Of a DNA stretch of 58,342 bases, positions 23,792 to 30,600 are shown piece after piece. Source of the DNA: a virus; IMG/VR virus record IMGVR_UViG_3300044614_000336, positions 1-58,342 of that record. One strand, given 5' to 3'. The translations under genes and the position numbers were made by a program. The number at the start of each line of letters is the position of its first letter. Position 1 is the stretch's first letter. Below the pieces are notes generated by a model. The model was not told where the DNA came from and ran no database searches. It saw only the letters and a program-made list of their open reading frames with translations.

Positions 23792-24237
23792 TTTCCTCCG
23801 ACATACTTCTCCCAGTCAATGATTGATCGAACTTGAAAAGTTCTGTTGTTCAGTTCTTTGAGTACCGATTTGCAGAAATCTGTAATCTCTTCATGAAGAG
23901 ACTTTTTCAGTAGTATGTTGTTCAGCTCTTTATCTGAATCTAGATATACGGATATATCTGCTCTCAATATCTTTTTCGTCATAGGCTCATAACCATACTT
24001 TTGAAGGTCTTCTGGATTATTTAGATCACCAGAATAGTAACTAAACTTCACTCTTCTCAATTCCTGATACTCAGACATCATCTTTTTCACAACAAGATTA
24101 TGGTGTGTCATAATGCGAAGATACTTTGAATGAAGAGAAGGAATTTTTTGCAGTTCTTTGCTAGGTTCAGTCAGATCAATAGAACTATCTTTTGACCATT
24201 CATCCATCAAGACATCAATGTTCACTGGGGGCTTCAT
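23788..24237 (-). CDS. uvsY: UvsY recombination mediator
   Basis: A 149-residue protein matching T4 UvsY, which loads UvsX recombinase on gp32-coated single-stranded DNA. Recognisable stretches are LHSKYLRIMTHHNLVVKKMM, RRVKFSYYSGDLNNPEDLQK, KTI-like MTKKILRADISVYLDSDKEL and an end RTFQVRSIIDWEKYVGG. It has its own sigma70-like promoter and leads the uvsY-HNH-uvsW series. The start has a plausible GGAG site. Confidence 0.83.
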   Translation of the reverse strand: MKPPVNIDVLMDEWSKDSSIDLTEPSKELQKIPSLHSKYLRIMTHHNLVVKKMMSEYQELRRVKFSYYSGDLNNPEDLQKYGYEPMTKKILRADISVYLDSDKELNNILLKKSLHEEITDFCKSVLKELNNRTFQVRSIIDWEKYVGGN

Positions 24238-24263
24238 AATATAACTCCAATTAAATAAACCAA

Positions 24264-24292
24264 ATTCTAAGATAGAACTCAGTTTATGTCAA
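24264..24292 (-). promoter_or_regulatory. Sigma70-like promoter for uvsY
   Basis: TTGACA (24287-24292, 6/6), 17-bp spacer, TAGAAT (24264-24269, 5/6). The -35 box abuts the TGA stop of the upstream tail-tube-like gene, repeating the stop/promoter arrangement of the promoters at 1635 and 12732. The start codon at 24237 leaves a short leader with GGAG. Confidence 0.7.
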
Positions 24293-24811
24293 TCATATTC
24301 TTTCGATTTCAAAGTAATCGTATCGAATACCTAGTTCAGATGTGATGACATTATCTGCCGTTTCAGATGTACTAAAAGTAACACCACTTAGAGATACTGG
24401 ATGGCAGTTACGAAACTTGAAACGAACATTTGGTATATTAGCATTTGTATTGATAGTGAGAATACCATCATAGTATAAAGGATTATCTGGATTGTAGTGT
24501 TTAGCATACTCTTCAAACTTGGTAGGTATAGCAACGCTGCGAAGCCAGTTATATGTTTCTTCCCATACTCTCAAGTCTTCATCAACAAGAAATGACATTG
24601 TTAACTGATCATAGTCTAGTTTCAATCCGTGACGATAGATGTCTGAGAATGGATTCAATTGAGTTATAGCAGAAACTGAAACGCTCGGCATGGTAACAGT
24701 CTGACAGAAGTATCTTGCAAAAGATAAGTTAGGTATGACAAACGTATACTTTGTTGGTTGCAGAAAACTTGTGTTTTCTGGCGTTCTCATTACTATGTTA
24801 TCTTTTGTCAT
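24293..24811 (-). CDS. Tail-tube-fold protein (gp19-like, second copy)
   Basis: A 172-residue protein with the T4-like tail tube/baseplate-tube pattern: FLQPTKYTFVIPNLSFARYF, TMPSVSVSAITQLNPFSDIY, LTMSFLVDEDLRVWEETYNW, and the end FKFRNCHPVSLSGVTF with DYFEIERI. It is distinct from the main tube gene at 36172-36774, so it may be a baseplate tube initiator or a related structural protein. It overlaps the upstream 293-aa gene by 4 bp and shares its late promoter. Confidence 0.72.
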   Translation of the reverse strand: MTKDNIVMRTPENTSFLQPTKYTFVIPNLSFARYFCQTVTMPSVSVSAITQLNPFSDIYRHGLKLDYDQLTMSFLVDEDLRVWEETYNWLRSVAIPTKFEEYAKHYNPDNPLYYDGILTINTNANIPNVRFKFRNCHPVSLSGVTFSTSETADNVITSELGIRYDYFEIERI

Positions 24812-25689
24812 TCGTCATTATCTTCTTTAACAAATAGATGAGATGCACCAGGATGCCAAGTACCAGAGTATGATTTCCACTTCTGTTTGGCTTTATCACG
24901 AGACTTTGCTGCCTTCACGATATCTTTTGGATCTTTTTTACCTAGTTTAACATCTTCATCATTGTTGAGACGTTGACGCACTAACCATGTTACTGCTTGT
25001 AGTTGATGCGGATGTAAGTAGTTAGCATCACCAAGCTTCGCACCGTTTCTCTGATTAACATGATCGGCAGCTTGAATATAAGCTTGCTTCACTCTGTTGT
25101 ACTTCTTCTTTGTCTTCAGTCCTGCTGCACCAAAAGCTGCGTCAGTAATTCTTGCACCTGATGCAACTGAGTGTGCGTGTCTATCGATAACAACTTGAGG
25201 ATCGCTTGGGTCTTTATCTCCTCCATGATCGATTAGATGAGCGAAGGCTAGGGTTTTCTGTCCTTTGATAACTTTGTTGTAATGCTCACCACTCAACAAA
25301 CGTTCTGCCGCTTGTCTTTGTAGATCACCAGCAAAAGTTCTTCCGTACTTGTAGTATGGCTTCTGCTTCTTACCACCGAGGGCTGTCTTGCGTCTTGCAA
25401 CTCTAGAAGCATCAATCATATTATTGTGCCAGTCTCTCTGAGGAGAATAGACAGATGTTAAGCCAGCAACAGTGTGATGAGGAACTCCTGTTGTCTTAGA
25501 TACCGATGCTGTATACTCTTGTGCATTTTTGTACCAATTTTTACCATTATGCAATTCAGCCTTTGATGCTTGATCATAGTGATTGACGATGTTCATAAAA
25601 TCTACTGGGTGCTGTTCATGCCATCTTTGACCTGGATGTAGATTTTCTCCAGCTTCGGCTATTAGCATATATTCTAAAAATGATAACAT
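24808..25689 (-). CDS. DUF7178-like protein with capsid-targeting N-terminus
   Basis: A 293-residue protein. The start MLSFLEYMLIAEAGEN is like the T4 capsid-targeting peptide (MKTYQEFIAEA) with an I-A-E protease site. The body resembles phage DUF7178 proteins: HHTVAGLTSVYSPQRDWHNN, KTLAFAHLI and VVIDRHAHSVASG, a helical fold reminiscent of HhH-type DNA-binding enzymes. The C-terminus is basic. It starts 26 bp after a T4 late promoter, so it is a late gene; it may be packed in the head. The biochemical function is unknown. Confidence 0.6.
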   Translation of the reverse strand: MLSFLEYMLIAEAGENLHPGQRWHEQHPVDFMNIVNHYDQASKAELHNGKNWYKNAQEYTASVSKTTGVPHHTVAGLTSVYSPQRDWHNNMIDASRVARRKTALGGKKQKPYYKYGRTFAGDLQRQAAERLLSGEHYNKVIKGQKTLAFAHLIDHGGDKDPSDPQVVIDRHAHSVASGARITDAAFGAAGLKTKKKYNRVKQAYIQAADHVNQRNGAKLGDANYLHPHQLQAVTWLVRQRLNNDEDVKLGKKDPKDIVKAAKSRDKAKQKWKSYSGTWHPGASHLFVKEDNDE

Positions 25690-25714
25690 ATGATGAGTCC
25701 TGAGTTGTTTATTC

Positions 25715-25722
25715 TATTTATA
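25715..25722 (-). promoter_or_regulatory. T4-type late promoter
   Basis: TATAAATA (8/8 to the T4 late consensus recognised by gp55). It lies 26 bp before the start of the DUF7178-like gene and joins directly onto the poly-T tail of the gp23 terminator. Confidence 0.8.
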
Positions 25723-25723
25723 T

Positions 25724-25750
25724 AAAAAAAGGGCAGCATTGCTGCTGCCC
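25724..25750 (-). terminator. Strong terminator after gp23
   Basis: A perfect 8-bp G/C-rich stem (GGGCAGCA with TGCTGCCC) with a GCAA tetraloop, followed by seven T's on the minus strand. It is 28 bp after the major capsid gene stop and is placed to isolate this highly expressed gene from the next late unit. Confidence 0.9.
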
Positions 25751-25778
25751 AGTTTGTACTCTTTGTTCTTGCTTCTTA

Positions 25779-27128
25779 TTAGGTAAGATTGCGAACTCTG
25801 AATAGTCTGTAGTACTGATTTGTACGATCAGCGATGACACCAAGACCAGGTGAAGCGTAGTCGTAACCACGTGCAAATGGATTTGCTACCATGCCGTAAC
25901 GTGTCTTGAAGCCGATCTTTGGCTGGAATGTATCCTGACCAATAGCACGAACCATCTGTAGAGGAACGTATGGGCAGTAGAATAGACCAGCGTCATAAGG
26001 AGAAGTACCCTTATAACCAACGCAAGCAAGTTCGTCACCAGATGAAGAACCACCGAAGTAAGGATCGATGTAGACCTTCACACGACCGTGCATTGTACCA
26101 GCGAATGTGTTACCTGTATCATCAACCTGTAGATTAACGTTTAGAGCAGGTGTGTAGTCAAGAACGCCAGCCATAGCAAGAGCAGAAGCAACGTCAGAAG
26201 ATACTAGAAGGATGTTACCCTTACCACGTCTTGTTGCCTTTGCGATAGCGTTACATTCACGTTCGATCTGGAACACAAGACCCTTGAACTTTTCAACAGA
26301 CCAACGGCCGTTTGAGTCAGTATCAAGATCGAATGTACCGGCGGTTGTTACACCGTACTGGGCACCTACAACAGCAGATGTGTAAACAGTTCTTACAACT
26401 TCACGATTGATTTCAGCAAGAATTTCTGTTGAAAGAATGTTTGCAAGCTCTGTTTCAGCATCAAGACCGTGAACAGCCTTAAGATCCTGTGCAAGTTCCA
26501 TTGTGTATTCAGCCTTTAGAGCGCGTGAACGTGCTGTGACTGTTACCTTTTCAATGCTGAAAGCCATTTCAGCAAAAGCGTTACCTGATACGCCATCACC
26601 TAGAGCTTCAGCTTGAGTTGTTGACATACCCTTAGCTGTTGTGTATGCACCAGTATTTGCTGTGTTTGCAACTGGGTTTGTACCAACATGACCGCCTGTA
26701 CCTGATAGACCTGAAGATGCGTTCTGTGATGAGAATGCAGTATCTACTTCATTGAAGAATGTTTCAGCGCCTGACTGATTTGTATAACGTGAGCGCATAG
26801 CAAAGATAAGTCCTGTTGGACCTGTCATTGGCTGAACACCTGCGATATCATAAGCAATCAAGTTAGGAAGAGCACGGCGAACCAAGCTGATAAGAATTGG
26901 ATCGTATGCGGCGATAGCAGAGTTACCACCAGATGCATTACCGAGACCACCACCGTAGTTAGTTGGAGCAGCTTCATTTAATACACGGCTTTCTTCTGCC
27001 ATTGCACGTTCTTGGTTTTCCAAGATCATAGCAGTTACGGCACGACGATAAGGATCTTTAATCTTACCGGCACCTTCGTGATCAAGAACTGGTGACCACT
27101 TATGTTCTAAATTTTCTGAAAGATACAT
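25779..27128 (-). CDS. 23: gp23 major capsid protein
   Basis: A 449-residue HK97-fold T4-type major capsid protein. Hallmarks are DPILISLVRRALPNLIAYDI, AGVQPMTGPTGLIFAMRSRY near the N-terminus of the mature part, and ARGYDYASPGLGVI near the C-terminus. A likely gp21 cleavage site is VLNE|AAPTN after residue 52, removing the acidic propeptide. Its own late promoter is 33 bp upstream and a strong terminator follows. Confidence 0.97.
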   Translation of the reverse strand: MYLSENLEHKWSPVLDHEGAGKIKDPYRRAVTAMILENQERAMAEESRVLNEAAPTNYGGGLGNASGGNSAIAAYDPILISLVRRALPNLIAYDIAGVQPMTGPTGLIFAMRSRYTNQSGAETFFNEVDTAFSSQNASSGLSGTGGHVGTNPVANTANTGAYTTAKGMSTTQAEALGDGVSGNAFAEMAFSIEKVTVTARSRALKAEYTMELAQDLKAVHGLDAETELANILSTEILAEINREVVRTVYTSAVVGAQYGVTTAGTFDLDTDSNGRWSVEKFKGLVFQIERECNAIAKATRRGKGNILLVSSDVASALAMAGVLDYTPALNVNLQVDDTGNTFAGTMHGRVKVYIDPYFGGSSSGDELACVGYKGTSPYDAGLFYCPYVPLQMVRAIGQDTFQPKIGFKTRYGMVANPFARGYDYASPGLGVIADRTNQYYRLFRVRNLT

Positions 27129-27160
27129 TTTTGTTATCTCCTTTAATCTTTCTTTTATTA

Positions 27161-27168
27161 TATTTATA
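27161..27168 (-). promoter_or_regulatory. T4-type late promoter for gp23
   Basis: TATAAATA, 33 bp upstream of the gp23 start, with TAATAA following. A perfect consensus match. Confidence 0.85.
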
Positions 27169-27176
27169 ATTCTTTA

Positions 27177-28655
27177 TTACTTAGGAAGAGTTCTACCAAG
27201 TGTTTGTACGTACTTTGCCATAGGACCTGATAGTTCTTCATTAATCATGTTTCTACCATCTGATACCGATTCAACAGAATCAAGAACTCTGTCTGACTTT
27301 ACAGATGAAGAGAAATAGTTTTCTTTTAGAATATTCAATTTCTGTGCATATTCATTCACACTAGAATATTCAATGCCTTCAGCCAATGTCTTAAGCTTGT
27401 CTGCTTGTGTAACTGTTAAATCTTCACACACATCAACTAAAATTTCGTTTGTCTTTGACTCATTAAGCATCTTGCTTAGAGCAACATTGCGTTCAATTTC
27501 TTCATTGAGTTTATCAGTCAACTCTTCGACCTGATTACCCATTTCTTCAAGAACATTGATCTTATCTTCTGGAATGTCGATATAATTTTCAGTGAATAGA
27601 TTACGAAGACCTGAGATAAAATCTTCTGTTAGTTCTGTACGAAGACCTGCTTCAATAGCAATTTCGTTGTCAGATGTCCACTGTTCAACAACATAGTTGA
27701 GATAGTCATCAACATTTGATGTTAGACCTTCTTCAAGTGACTGAACTTCTTCGGCAAGAGCGGCAGCATATGCTTCTTCAAGAACTGCAAGTTCTTCAGC
27801 AAGCTTTAGCTTTACGGCAGCTTCGAAGATTGTTGCAGCTTTTTCTTTGAATTCTTCTGAAAGTTCTTCGCCAGCAAACAATGCATCCATTGCTTCTTGC
27901 ATGTCAATTTCGTAGTCTTCAAGTTCTTCAGAAATATCATCTTCAAATTCTTCTGATACAAGTTCAAAGTTTTCTTCAATTGCTTCTGCGATCTGATCTT
28001 CATCATAACCTTCAGCAACAAGAGCATCAATGAATGATTCTAGCTCTTCTGAGATTTCAATTTCATCATCTTCTTTTAAAGCAACTCTACCAGCTTTAGC
28101 TTGCATGGCTCTTTCTTTTCTTGCCATTTCTGGTCCAAGAGCTTGAGATACGGCACTAATTTCACCGCCACCCTTCATTTCTTCAAGCTTACGATTACGA
28201 TTTGTTGATACTGCTTTACGACCAATATCACCAACAGCACCTTTGCTCTTAAATGTTCCTGAAGAACCTTTTGCTTTACCTGATGGTAAATATGTCACTT
28301 TTCTTCCTGCTGCTTTAAATGCAGCCGTTGCCTTTTCACCTTCTTCACGTTCTTGTGCTTTACCTTCTTCTAGTGTATCACCATCTTCATCAAGCTCTTC
28401 AGCAATTGAACCCATTGGTTCTGCTGGTCTTGCACCTGAAGTTGGTTGACTCTTATCTTTTTTGACAGCGCCAGAGGCAGCAGCACCAACATTTGAACCT
28501 TCGCCAGCAGACTTAGGTGCATCTGCAACAAACTGTGCAGAACCTAAAGACTGTGCTGGATCAGAATATGCTGAACCTGGTCTTAAAGTTGCAGCAAGAG
28601 CAGTATTCTCATTCATAAGAATTGCCTTTGCTGTTTCAGTAAGTGACTTACCCAT
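27177..28655 (-). CDS. 22: gp22 prohead scaffold core protein
   Basis: A 492-residue, highly acidic, helical protein located between gp21 and gp23 as in T4. The centre is rich in Glu/Asp helices (EISEELESFIDALVAEGYDE, EDYEIDMQEAMDALFAGEEL) and several LxE sites suitable for gp21 processing are present; the N-terminal third is low complexity and Ala/Gly/Lys-rich. T4 gp22 forms the core of the prohead and is degraded to small peptides on maturation. It begins 25 bp after a late promoter. Confidence 0.87.
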   Translation of the reverse strand: MGKSLTETAKAILMNENTALAATLRPGSAYSDPAQSLGSAQFVADAPKSAGEGSNVGAAASGAVKKDKSQPTSGARPAEPMGSIAEELDEDGDTLEEGKAQEREEGEKATAAFKAAGRKVTYLPSGKAKGSSGTFKSKGAVGDIGRKAVSTNRNRKLEEMKGGGEISAVSQALGPEMARKERAMQAKAGRVALKEDDEIEISEELESFIDALVAEGYDEDQIAEAIEENFELVSEEFEDDISEELEDYEIDMQEAMDALFAGEELSEEFKEKAATIFEAAVKLKLAEELAVLEEAYAAALAEEVQSLEEGLTSNVDDYLNYVVEQWTSDNEIAIEAGLRTELTEDFISGLRNLFTENYIDIPEDKINVLEEMGNQVEELTDKLNEEIERNVALSKMLNESKTNEILVDVCEDLTVTQADKLKTLAEGIEYSSVNEYAQKLNILKENYFSSSVKSDRVLDSVESVSDGRNMINEELSGPMAKYVQTLGRTLPK

Positions 28656-28679
28656 ATTAGATTACTCCTTGTTTTAATA

Positions 28680-28687
28680 TATTTATA
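28680..28687 (-). promoter_or_regulatory. T4-type late promoter for gp22
   Basis: TATAAATA, 25 bp upstream of the gp22 start in an AT-rich gap of 36 bp. Confidence 0.83.
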
Positions 28688-28691
28688 ATTT

Positions 28692-29336
28692 TTAAAGTTT
28701 TGAAAGATAATTCTTAAACACTTTCAATGCTACATCTTCAATATCATGTCTAGATGATTCACGAAGTAGTTTTTGAGCGCGTTCTTGATGAACTGCCTTC
28801 CATCCTTGATTAGTTAAAATCCATTCAGCTCCTTCCATAATACCTTGTACAAAAGCATCTGGTGCAGAAGGATCTGCGACGATATCTGCCGCTGTGGCAA
28901 GATGAAAATCGTCTTGAACGAGTTGAAAGCCGTTGGATGGCTTAAGAGACCCTACGCCTCTTGTTGAGACACCTAGACTTGCTCCACCATCAAGCAAACT
29001 CTTCACAATTTTTCCATTAGGAGTATCTAAGATTTTTGCCTTACCGATAAAGTTGTTACCATCTGGCATAAGACTTGTGATCATGTGTGATACACGATCC
29101 AAGTTAATTGTTGGTGAGTCAGGATGACCTAGTTCACCAAAAGCTCTATTCTTCATTACATAGTTTTGATTATATCTATCAACTTCTTTTGTTAATACAT
29201 GGCGTGGATATACACGACCATTACGGTTTTGCTTTTCAGCTTGCATAAAGATGCCTTGAATAAAAGCTTCTTTTTTACCGTTTACTTCTTCTGTTATGTA
29301 CTGAACATTCAGCACTTCTTCTTTGATCAGTTTCAT
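28692..29336 (-). CDS. 21: gp21 prohead maturation protease
   Basis: A 214-residue herpesvirus-assemblin-like serine protease. The catalytic His is in AFGELGHPDSP, the Ser in GASLGVSTRGVG, and the third conserved patch is ATAADIVADPSAPDAF. In T4 gp21 degrades the core and trims capsid and internal proteins at [L/I]-x-E sites. Several capsid-targeting peptides in this window end with such a site. Adjacent to gp22 and gp23. Confidence 0.95.
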   Translation of the reverse strand: MKLIKEEVLNVQYITEEVNGKKEAFIQGIFMQAEKQNRNGRVYPRHVLTKEVDRYNQNYVMKNRAFGELGHPDSPTINLDRVSHMITSLMPDGNNFIGKAKILDTPNGKIVKSLLDGGASLGVSTRGVGSLKPSNGFQLVQDDFHLATAADIVADPSAPDAFVQGIMEGAEWILTNQGWKAVHQERAQKLLRESSRHDIEDVALKVFKNYLSKL

Positions 29337-29339
29337 CTG

Positions 29340-30107
29340 TTACAGTCCCAGTGATGCTCTTTTGCGTATTGATTTTTGTCTCTTCATAAGAGTTCTTGTC
29401 ATCTTTGATCTGCGCTTGATTTTACCACGGCGTTGACCTAATTTTCTATTTCGTCTTTCAGCAGGTGACATTCTTTGTAACTGTCCACCTGATACTTTGT
29501 ATCCTTCAACATTAGATACTTTCTTGCGGCGTTGAATTTTACCACCGCGAATACGTGCTTTTATGATCTTTACTCTTGCTTCGTCTAGTTTTTCTTCACC
29601 GTCCATATAATCAGCAACGGAGTTTAAGTAGTCAGCAGCTTTTGTAATTTTTGATTGCGTCCAAGCTTCAAGTTCTTTGTTACCTTTAACTTTTGACATA
29701 ATGCTTTTAGCATCTTTTGTTATGGCATTTAGTTCTGAACGAGCCATAGAACTCTCTTCACCAGATTCTTCTTCTTTCAAGTTGTTCTTAGGCACAATTG
29801 TTTCATTGCTTGGTGTTGTCTTGTAGTGAGTGCTACCAGGTTTCTGTTTTGGTAAACCTCTTTCAACAGACAAACTATCTTCTTTTGGATCTACAGCTTC
29901 ATCGATACCATCTTCTTCAAGAACATCAGAACGAAGCTTCTCAGCACGAGATGGACCAATTATTCCCATCTGTTCAGACATCTTTGCTGCCACAGATTTC
30001 TTCATCTCAAACAGTTTCTTTTCCATGATAAGTGTGATATTCTCTGAGAGAATTTCGTTTGCAGCATCATAGTTTCTATTCTTGATATTTGAGATGATAC
30101 CACTCAT
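29340..30107 (-). CDS. Prohead core protein (gp68-like)
   Basis: A 255-residue protein; the start MSGIISNIKNRNYDAANEIL (ATG at 30107, one base beyond the upstream stop) followed by a helix that matches T4-type core proteins. The middle contains acidic and Ser-rich linkers; the last 70 residues are very basic (RIRGGKIQRRKKVSN and GQRRGKIKRRSKMTR), suggesting DNA or scaffold contact. Position between gp21 and the head cluster fits T4 gene 68. The longer ORF start at 30164 lies inside the previous gene without good support. Confidence 0.65.
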   Translation of the reverse strand: MSGIISNIKNRNYDAANEILSENITLIMEKKLFEMKKSVAAKMSEQMGIIGPSRAEKLRSDVLEEDGIDEAVDPKEDSLSVERGLPKQKPGSTHYKTTPSNETIVPKNNLKEEESGEESSMARSELNAITKDAKSIMSKVKGNKELEAWTQSKITKAADYLNSVADYMDGEEKLDEARVKIIKARIRGGKIQRRKKVSNVEGYKVSGGQLQRMSPAERRNRKLGQRRGKIKRRSKMTRTLMKRQKSIRKRASLGL

Positions 30108-30108
30108 G

Positions 30109-30597
30109 TTATGATACTCTATTGAATGCATATGGGTCAGCAGTTTGACCTGCATCATAATCACGACTGTCTTTCTTTAGATCAAGGAAAATTGTGATGG
30201 CATCACCAAACACAACATTAGCAGTGCTAATTAAAATATCACCTGTAGCATTTGCTTCTGGGTTAGAGATTACCGCGCCATCATTTTCAAAGTTGAAATC
30301 AACAGAAGTTGATCCAAACACGATGATTTCTGAATTTCCGTCGCCTTCCCATTTCAAACGAATAGAACCACTAGTTCTACTATATGCTTTGATCTTCTTT
30401 ATGGTAGTTCTGTAATTTGATTTTGCGTGTGTATTAGAAGACATAATGTATCCATTTGCATTTAAAGAAAACGCAAGGTTAGATGCATCAACTAATCGAG
30501 TATTTGCTTCTTGTGTACCATCTGATAGAATGATGTACTTAATTAAAGCTCTTTTATTAGAATCAATTAGCTTTTGTTCTCTTATTATGTTTGCCAT
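30109..30597 (-). CDS. Virion structural protein (head module)
   Basis: A 162-residue beta-rich protein starting MANIIREQKLIDSNKRALIK, with SLNANGYIMSSNTHAKSNYR and the end DYDAGQTADPYAFNRVS. Related proteins occur in marine T4-like phage head regions. Possibly a capsid decoration or connector component; function is not established. It is placed between the 772-aa core protein and the gp68-like gene. Confidence 0.65.
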   Translation of the reverse strand: MANIIREQKLIDSNKRALIKYIILSDGTQEANTRLVDASNLAFSLNANGYIMSSNTHAKSNYRTTIKKIKAYSRTSGSIRLKWEGDGNSEIIVFGSTSVDFNFENDGAVISNPEANATGDILISTANVVFGDAITIFLDLKKDSRDYDAGQTADPYAFNRVS

Positions 30598-30600
30598 CTC

